Assembly: GCA_050485485.1 (NCBI GenBank)
Contig: JBJHBM010000061.1
Location: 1-10,368 of the forward strand
Source: WHSO01 sp050485485
Lineage (GTDB): Bacteria > Pseudomonadota > Alphaproteobacteria > SMXQ01
Direction: 5' to 3'
DNA length: 10,368 nucleotides
This document shows, piece after piece, positions 6,162 to 10,368 of this stretch. Under the pieces are notes generated by a model that had not been told where the DNA came from, ran no database searches, and was given only the letters and a program-made list of their open reading frames with translations. The position numbers and the translations under genes were made by a program. Numbering within the stretch: the stretch's first letter is position 1; each line of letters starts with the position of its first letter.

Positions 6162-6995
6162 TCAGGAGGGACCGTGGGCATGGCCGTGGGCGTGGTCGTG
6201 GGCGGGCTCCCCGATCAGCGCCTTGACCGCCGCCGTCACGTCGGGCTGGCGCATCAGCGATTCGCCCACCAGGAACGAGCGCGCCCCCGCCCGCGCCATG
6301 CGTTCGAGGTCGGCCGGATCGCGGATGCCCGATTCGCACACCACCATGACGCCCGGCGGCACGCGCGGTGCCAGCCGCTCGGTCACGGCAAGATCGGTCT
6401 TGAGCGTCTTGAGGTCGCGGTTGTTGATGCCGACAAAGCCGGTTTCGAGGGCGAGCGCGCGCTCGAGCTCCGCCTCGTCGTGGACCTCCACCAGCGCGTC
6501 CATGCCGAGCGCGCGGGCGGCCTCGGCCATCGCGCGCGCGCATCCGTCGTCGAGCACCGCCATGATGAGCAGCACGCAGTCGGCCCCGAGCGCGCGGCTT
6601 TCGGGAATCTGCCACGGGTCCACCATGAAGTCCTTGCGCAGGACCGGCAGGCCGCAGGCTGCGCGCGCGGCGACGAGATCGTCGTCGCTGCCCCGGAAAT
6701 AGGGCGCGTCGGTCAGCACCGACAGGCACGCGGCGCCGCCCGCCTCGTAGGCCCGGGCGAGCGCGGCCGGATCGAAGTCGGGGCGGATCACGCCCGCCGA
6801 CGGGCTCGCCTTCTTGATCTCCGCGATCAGGCCGTAGCCGCCCTGGGCGTGCTTGACCGACAGCGCGGCGCGGAACCAGCGCACGGGCGGCGCGTCCTCG
6901 GCGGCCTTCTCGACCGCCGCCGCCGGCCGGACAGCCTTGCGCCGCGCCACCTCCTCGCGGGTGCGGGCGGCGATCTCGGCGAGCTTGTCGGTCAT
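6162..6995 (-). CDS. trpC: Indole-3-glycerol phosphate synthase TrpC
   Basis: Fourth step of tryptophan synthesis: ring closure of carboxyphenylaminodeoxyribulose phosphate to indole-3-glycerol phosphate. It is a 277-residue (beta/alpha)8 barrel and a monofunctional enzyme (no TrpF fused). Active-site residues are visible at their expected places: E59 and K61 (LIAEIKKASPSAG), K121 (LRKDF), E170 (LVEVH), N191 (GINNRDLKT), E221 and S222 (CESGI), plus the phosphate-binding end FLVGESLM. Unusual feature: the last dozen residues, HDHAHGHAHGPS, add a histidine-rich tail after the normal end of the barrel. ATG 6995 lacks a strong ribosome binding site. A four-codon frame, ATG ACC GAA CGA TGA (7006 to 6992), overlaps it by ATGA and may be coupled to it, or may be chance. 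Confidence 0.96.
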   Translation of the reverse strand: MTDKLAEIAARTREEVARRKAVRPAAAVEKAAEDAPPVRWFRAALSVKHAQGGYGLIAEIKKASPSAGVIRPDFDPAALARAYEAGGAACLSVLTDAPYFRGSDDDLVAARAACGLPVLRKDFMVDPWQIPESRALGADCVLLIMAVLDDGCARAMAEAARALGMDALVEVHDEAELERALALETGFVGINNRDLKTLKTDLAVTERLAPRVPPGVMVVCESGIRDPADLERMARAGARSFLVGESLMRQPDVTAAVKALIGEPAHDHAHGHAHGPS

Positions 6996-7016
6996 CGTTC
7001 GGTCATCCGGATGGTC

Positions 7017-7030
7017 GCGCCGGCCGGCGC
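7017..7030. repeat. Perfect 14-bp palindrome in the trpD-trpC gap
   Basis: GCGCCGGCCGGCGC is fully self-complementary and occupies a third of the 39-bp gap between the trpD stop and trpC start. In RNA it can form a short GC stem (GCGCC/GGCGC with loop GGCC) about 21 nt before the trpC ATG. It may tune trpC translation, but short GC palindromes are expected by chance at this base composition. Confidence 0.35.
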
Positions 7031-7034
7031 CGCC

Positions 7035-8069
7035 TTACGCATTGGTGTCGGCGACCAGCGCGGCGAGCGTCGCCTTGGCGCGGCCGGACTCGATGGCCTT
7101 CGCCGCCAGCGCCACGCCCGCGCGCAGGGCCTCGGCCTTGCCCGCGACCACCAGCGCCGCGGCCGCGTTGAGCAGCACGATGTCGCGGTAGGGGCCGGGC
7201 CTGCCCGCCAGCATGTCGGCGATCGCGGTGGCGTTGGCGGCCGGGTCGCCACCCTTGAGGTCGGCGGGGTCGGCGCGCGCGAGCCCGGCGTCCTCGGGCG
7301 CGACCTCGAACGAGGCGACCTTGCCGTCCTTCAGCTCGGAGACGTAGGTGACGCCGGTGGTGGTGATCTCGTCGAGCCCGTCGGAACCGTGCACCACCCA
7401 GGCGCGTTCCGAGCCGAGCTGCCCCAGCACCCTGGCGAGCGGCTCGGTCCATTGGCGGTGGAACACGCCGATCAGCTGGCGCCGGGCGCCGGCCGGGTTG
7501 GAGAGGGGGCCCAGCAGGTTGAAGATCGTGCGGGTGCCGAGCTCGACCCGGGTGGGGCCGACGTGGCGCATGGCGGCGTGATGGCGCGGCGCCATCAGGA
7601 AGCCGATGTTGTTGCGCGCGAGGCTCTTCTCCACCAGCGCCATCTCGGCTTCGATGTTGACGCCGAGCGCCGCCAGCACGTCGGCCGAGCCCGACTTGGA
7701 GGACAGCGCCCGGTTGCCGTGCTTGGCGACCGGCACGCCGCAGCCCGCGACCACGAGCGCGGCCCCGGTCGAGATGTTGTAGGTGCCGCGTGCGTCGCCG
7801 CCGGTGCCGCAGGTGTCGATGGCGCCGGCCGGCGCCTCGACGCGCAGCGCCTTGGCGCGCATCACCTTGGCCGCGCCTGCGATCTCATCCACGGTCTCGC
7901 CGCGCACCCGCAGCGCCATCAGGAACGCGCCCATCTGCGAAGGCGTGGCCTCGCCCGACATGATGATCTCGAACGCCTTTTCCGCCGCCGCCTGGCTCAG
8001 CGGCCTGCCTTCCGCGACGTAGGCGATCATGCCCTTGAAGTCGGCGGGGTCCCCGTTGGTCGCGTTCAT
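7035..8069 (-). CDS. trpD: Anthranilate phosphoribosyltransferase TrpD
   Basis: Transfers the phosphoribosyl group of PRPP to anthranilate, the second step of tryptophan synthesis. It has 344 residues, typical for the family. The small helical N-terminal domain (about 1-75) includes SGEATPSQMGAFLMALR. The PRPP and anthranilate site follows: CGTGGD (87-92), YNIST (97-101), KHGNRALSSKSGSADVLAALG (from 116) and NLLGPLSNPA. ATG 8069 is chosen because it overlaps the trpG stop by ATGA (8069 to 8066) and has AAGGAG about 11 nt upstream inside trpG. The frame stays open further upstream, but that part overlaps trpG and is not TrpD-like. Coupled translation with trpG is expected. Confidence 0.96.
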   Translation of the reverse strand: MNATNGDPADFKGMIAYVAEGRPLSQAAAEKAFEIIMSGEATPSQMGAFLMALRVRGETVDEIAGAAKVMRAKALRVEAPAGAIDTCGTGGDARGTYNISTGAALVVAGCGVPVAKHGNRALSSKSGSADVLAALGVNIEAEMALVEKSLARNNIGFLMAPRHHAAMRHVGPTRVELGTRTIFNLLGPLSNPAGARRQLIGVFHRQWTEPLARVLGQLGSERAWVVHGSDGLDEITTTGVTYVSELKDGKVASFEVAPEDAGLARADPADLKGGDPAANATAIADMLAGRPGPYRDIVLLNAAAALVVAGKAEALRAGVALAAKAIESGRAKATLAALVADTNA

Positions 8070-8653
8070 GCCGCGATCGTCTCCTTCTGCGCGATGGTGA
8101 TGAAGTTCCTGAGAATGTCGTGACCGAAGGCCGAGGCGATGCTCTCGGGATGGAACTGCACGCCGAAGACCGGCAGGCTCTCGTGGGCGAGGCCCATGAT
8201 CAGCCCGTCGTCGGTCTCGGCGGTGACGTGCAGCGCGGGCGGCAGGCTCGCGCGCTCGACGATCAGCGAATGGTAGCGCGTCGCGGAGAAGGGCGAGGGC
8301 AGCCCGGCGAACACGTCGGTGCTCCGGTGGCGGATCGCGCTCACCTTGCCGTGCATCGGCACGGGCGCGCGCACCACGCGCCCGCCGAAGGCCTGGCCGA
8401 TCGCCTGATGGCCCAGGCACACGCCGAGCAGCGGGCGCCTGCCGGCGGCGGCGCGGACCAGGTCGAGACAGACGCCGGCATGATCGGGGTCGCACGGACC
8501 CGGCGACAGCACCAGCCCCTCGTCGCCGAGGGCCAGCGCCTCGTCCACCGTGACGGCGTCGTTACGGCGCACCGTGACCTTCGCCCCGAGTTCGCCCAGG
8601 AAGTGGACGAGGTTGTAGGTGAAGCTGTCGTAATTATCGATCAGAAGAAACAT
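8066..8653 (-). CDS. trpG: Anthranilate synthase glutamine amidotransferase subunit TrpG
   Basis: Supplies ammonia from glutamine to anthranilate synthase component I (TrpE) for the first step of tryptophan synthesis; such subunits can also serve p-aminobenzoate synthesis. It is a class I glutamine amidotransferase of 195 residues. It starts MFLLIDNYDSFTYNL, with oxyanion motif LSPGPCDP (49-56), nucleophile C79 (GVCLGHQAIG) and H168/E170 (QFHPES) completing the triad. No trpE is adjacent: the next gene upstream is the divergent copper ATPase, so trpE must lie elsewhere. ATG 8653 is the only conventional start after an in-frame stop (8665-8663), yet no Shine-Dalgarno sequence precedes it. It heads the trpGDC-moaC-moeA run. 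Confidence 0.96.
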   Translation of the reverse strand: MFLLIDNYDSFTYNLVHFLGELGAKVTVRRNDAVTVDEALALGDEGLVLSPGPCDPDHAGVCLDLVRAAAGRRPLLGVCLGHQAIGQAFGGRVVRAPVPMHGKVSAIRHRSTDVFAGLPSPFSATRYHSLIVERASLPPALHVTAETDDGLIMGLAHESLPVFGVQFHPESIASAFGHDILRNFITIAQKETIAA

Positions 8654-8711
8654 ATCAATATCTTATATATCGTTCCTGAGCTTCCGGACGAACTATGGGG
8701 GCCCTCTTATA
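8651..8711 (-). promoter_or_regulatory. Probable promoter/leader of the trpG operon
   Basis: The leader just before trpG is strikingly AT-rich (8651-8672). The hexamer TATAAG occurs twice on the minus strand, at 8711-8706 and 8667-8662, each a good -10. Neither has a recognisable -35 at 16-18 bp. The nearer one would start transcription within a few bases of the trpG ATG, giving a leaderless message, which would fit the absence of a ribosome binding site. The farther one would give a leader of about 45 nt. I see no Trp-rich leader peptide in the intergenic region, so classical attenuation is not supported. Confidence 0.4.
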
Positions 8712-8755
8712 GCAGGGCGGCCGCACCCGCGAAACGGCGGGCGCACAGATTAGCC

Positions 8756-8786
8756 TTGACCTTGCCCCACGGGAAGGACTTAGCCA
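8756..8786 (+). promoter_or_regulatory. CueR/HmrR-type copper-responsive promoter of the P-type ATPase gene
   Basis: TTGACC (8756-8761) and TAGCCA (8781-8786) are separated by 19 bp, the overlong spacer that MerR-family activators require. The spacer holds the imperfect dyad CCTT-n-CC....GG-n-AAGG (8760-8777). The E. coli copA promoter recognised by CueR, as I recall it, has the same build: TTGACC, a 19-bp spacer with a CCTTCC/GGAAGG dyad, and TAACCT. A Cu(I)-sensing CueR/HmrR homologue is therefore expected; no such gene is in the window. Transcription would start near 8793, giving a leader of about 44 nt. Confidence 0.85.
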
Positions 8787-8836
8787 TTTCCGTAGCTTGC
8801 ATCCTCTTTCATTCTTTCAGGCACGGATCGCGACCC

Positions 8837-10368
8837 ATGACCGACCATCACCACGCCCACGGCACCTCCTCCCATGCTTCCGGGCCCGCGGAAGCGGGCC
8901 ATGCTTCCAAGCCTGCGGAAGCGGGTCACGACTGCTGCCACGGCGCGGCGCCCAAGGCGCCACCGCCACCGCCCGCGCACGACTGCTGCCACGGCGCGCC
9001 GTCCGCCGCCGCGGCCGCGCCCACCAAGGCGTCGGGCGCGGCGTGGATCTGCCCGATGTGCCCGGGGGTCGGCAGCGACGCGCCCGGCGCCTGCCCCAAG
9101 TGCGGCATGGCGCTCGAGCCCGCGGTGCCCGTGGCCGCGACCCGAACCGTCTATACCTGCCCGATGCATCCCGAGGTGCGCCAGGACGGCCCGGGAAGCT
9201 GCCCGATCTGCGGCATGGCGCTCGAGCCCGAGACGGTGACGGCGGAGGCGCCGCCCAACCCCGAGCTCGTCGACATGACGCGCCGCTTCTGGGGCTCGCT
9301 GGTCCTCACGATTCCGCTGCTCGTGGTCGCCATGGGGGAGATGACGCCGTTCTGGCCGGCGGGCGGCGTGATCTCGACCGCGGCCGACCGCTGGGCGCAG
9401 TTCGTGCTCGCGACCCCGGTGCTGCTGTGGGGCGGCTGGCCGTTCTTCGTGCGCGGCTGGGCCTCGGTGGTCAACCGCAGCCTCAACATGTTCACCCTGA
9501 TCGCGATGGGCACTGGCGTCGCTTATCTCTATAGCGTCGCGGCGGTGATCGCGCCCGGCCTGTTCCCCCATTCGTTCCACGGCCATGGCGGCCAGATCGG
9601 GCTCTACTTCGAGGCCGCCGCCGTGATCGTGACCCTGGTGCTGCTGGGCCAGGTGCTGGAGCTGCGCGCGCGCGAGCGCACCTCGGGGGCGATCCGGACG
9701 CTGCTGGAGCTCGCGCCCCGCACCGCGCGGCGCATCGGCGCCGACGGCCGCGAGGAGGACGTGCCGCTCGACGCGGTGGTTCCCGGCGACCGGCTGCGCG
9801 TGCGCCCCGGCGAGAAGGTGCCGGTGGACGGCGTCATCGAGGAGGGGGCGAGCGCCGTCGACGAATCGATGATGACCGGCGAGCCGATCCCGGTCGAGAA
9901 GCACCCGGGCGAGCGGGTCACCGGCGCGACCCTCAACGGCACCGGCACCCTGGTGATGCGCGCCGAGCGGGTGGGGGCCGACACGCTGCTTGCGCGGATC
10001 GTGCGCATGGTGGCCGATGCTCAGCGCTCGCGCGCGCCGGTCCAGCGCTTGGTGGACCGGGTCGCGTCCTATTTCGTGCCCGCCGTGGTGGCGGTCGCGG
10101 CGGTGGCCTTCGTCACATGGTGGCAGGTGGGGCCGGAGCCCAGGATCGCCTATGCGGTGCTCGCGGCGGTCGCGGTGCTGATCATCGCCTGCCCGTGCGC
10201 GCTCGGCCTCGCCACGCCGATGTCGATCATGGTCGGCACCGGGCGCGGCGCGCGGGCGGGCGTGCTGTTCCGCGACGCCGAGGCGCTCGAGGTGCTGGGC
10301 CGGGTGGACACGCTGGTGGTGGACAAGACCGGCACCCTGACCGAAGGCCGGCCGCGCTTCCTCGACGC
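8837..10368 (+). CDS. copA: Copper-type P1B ATPase, 3'-truncated by the window edge
   Basis: ATP-driven efflux of Cu(I) (or Ag(I)) across the inner membrane. The frame is open to the right edge; 510 residues are visible of an expected 750 or more. N-terminus (1-65): His-rich MTDHHHAHG, two 9-residue repeats HAS(G/K)PAEAG (13-30) and two HDCCHGA motifs (31-37, 48-54). Two heavy-metal-binding domains follow: CPMCPGV...CPKCGMALEP (72-95) and CPMHPEV...CPICGMALEP (108-131); there is no CxxC HMA domain. Membrane helices lie at about 152-170, 188-208, 217-240 and 255-277. The actuator domain has TGEP (347-350). The translocation motif is CPC (452-454), and DKTGT (496-500) supplies the phosphorylated D496. 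The CPC and the CueR-like promoter argue for copper. ATG 8837 is the only sensible start; its ribosome binding site is weak (GGAT, 9 nt upstream). Confidence 0.93.
   Translation, partial: MTDHHHAHGTSSHASGPAEAGHASKPAEAGHDCCHGAAPKAPPPPPAHDCCHGAPSAAAAAPTKASGAAWICPMCPGVGSDAPGACPKCGMALEPAVPVAATRTVYTCPMHPEVRQDGPGSCPICGMALEPETVTAEAPPNPELVDMTRRFWGSLVLTIPLLVVAMGEMTPFWPAGGVISTAADRWAQFVLATPVLLWGGWPFFVRGWASVVNRSLNMFTLIAMGTGVAYLYSVAAVIAPGLFPHSFHGHGGQIGLYFEAAAVIVTLVLLGQVLELRARERTSGAIRTLLELAPRTARRIGADGREEDVPLDAVVPGDRLRVRPGEKVPVDGVIEEGASAVDESMMTGEPIPVEKHPGERVTGATLNGTGTLVMRAERVGADTLLARIVRMVADAQRSRAPVQRLVDRVASYFVPAVVAVAAVAFVTWWQVGPEPRIAYAVLAAVAVLIIACPCALGLATPMSIMVGTGRGARAGVLFRDAEALEVLGRVDTLVVDKTGTLTEGRPRFLD
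8873..8998 (+). repeat. In-frame direct repeats in the 5' end of the copper ATPase gene
   Basis: Two sets of in-frame repeats. First, a tandem 27-bp unit (8873-8899 and 8900-8926, 23 of 27 bases identical) encodes HASGPAEAG and HASKPAEAG. Second, a 21-bp unit is exactly repeated at 8927-8947 and 8978-8998, start-to-start distance 51 bp (17 codons), encoding HDCCHGA twice. Identity at the third codon positions indicates recent duplication rather than convergence. The units enlarge the Cys/His-rich metal-binding tail. Confidence 0.85.

Noticed and set aside
6149..6181. Longer MoaC start at ATG 6181.
   Set aside because: The internal ATG 6151 has GAGGAG at ideal spacing, and the family N-terminus begins there.
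5775..8123. A 782-codon open frame on the + strand running across moaC, trpC and trpD.
   Set aside because: It is antisense to three unambiguous genes, low in sequence complexity and rich in Arg/Gly/His, as expected of a shadow frame in GC-rich DNA. No domain is recognisable.
7035..8495. Extended N-terminus for TrpD upstream of ATG 8069.
   Set aside because: The extension overlaps trpG in another frame and lacks similarity to TrpD, whereas ATG 8069 forms the classic ATGA overlap and gives the normal length.
8654..8836. Possible trp leader peptide or attenuator upstream of trpG.
   Set aside because: No short frame with clustered Trp codons and no terminator/antiterminator pair were found on the minus strand in this region.
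8780..9904. A 374-codon minus-strand frame opposite the copper ATPase, and a shorter + strand frame (8797-9534) over the same gene.
   Set aside because: The ATPase frame beginning at 8837 contains all family motifs and stays open to the edge. The other frames are compositional shadows.

Overview
The window comes from a very GC-rich genome. The gene set and the conserved block trpG-trpD-trpC-moaC-moeA-lexA-comEC point to an alphaproteobacterium. The LexA box of the type GTTC-N7-GTTC upstream of lexA supports this independently, because that motif is characteristic of Alphaproteobacteria. I cannot place it to genus.

Layout, left to right. The 3' two thirds of comEC (+, cut by the left edge) is followed by a small VapBC-type toxin-antitoxin pair (+), which has its own AT-rich promoter/operator starting on the comEC stop codon. 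lexA (-) converges on vapC. A 263-bp divergent region carries the self-regulated lexA promoter with one perfect and one degenerate LexA box. It also leads into an orphan periplasmic solute-binding protein of the tripartite tricarboxylate transporter (Bug/TctC) family (+). That gene ends against moeA (-), and its best intrinsic terminator lies inside the 3' end of the moeA coding sequence. Then, all on the minus strand, come trpG>trpD>trpC>moaC>(REP-like palindrome)>moeA. Start/stop overlaps or gaps of 10-39 bp tie trpG to moaC; a 166-bp gap holding a repeat separates moaC from moeA. A divergent region with a textbook CueR/HmrR-type copper promoter leads to a copper-type P1B ATPase (+), cut by the right edge after 510 residues.

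How the parts work together. TrpG, TrpD and TrpC cover glutamine amidotransfer to anthranilate, its phosphoribosylation and indole-3-glycerol-phosphate synthesis. MoaC and MoeA act early and late in molybdenum cofactor synthesis. LexA is the SOS repressor and ComEC the DNA-uptake channel. The VapBC pair and the solute-binding protein look like insertions that split an otherwise conserved alphaproteobacterial gene order. The copper ATPase is an independent metal-efflux unit.

I see no clear new multi-gene system. The items most worth a second look are the compact leaderless promoter/operator of vapBC, the terminator embedded in moeA, the histidine-rich tail on TrpC, and the Cys/His-rich, internally duplicated N-terminus of the copper ATPase. 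No tRNA, rRNA, CRISPR array, insertion sequence or replication origin was recognised.
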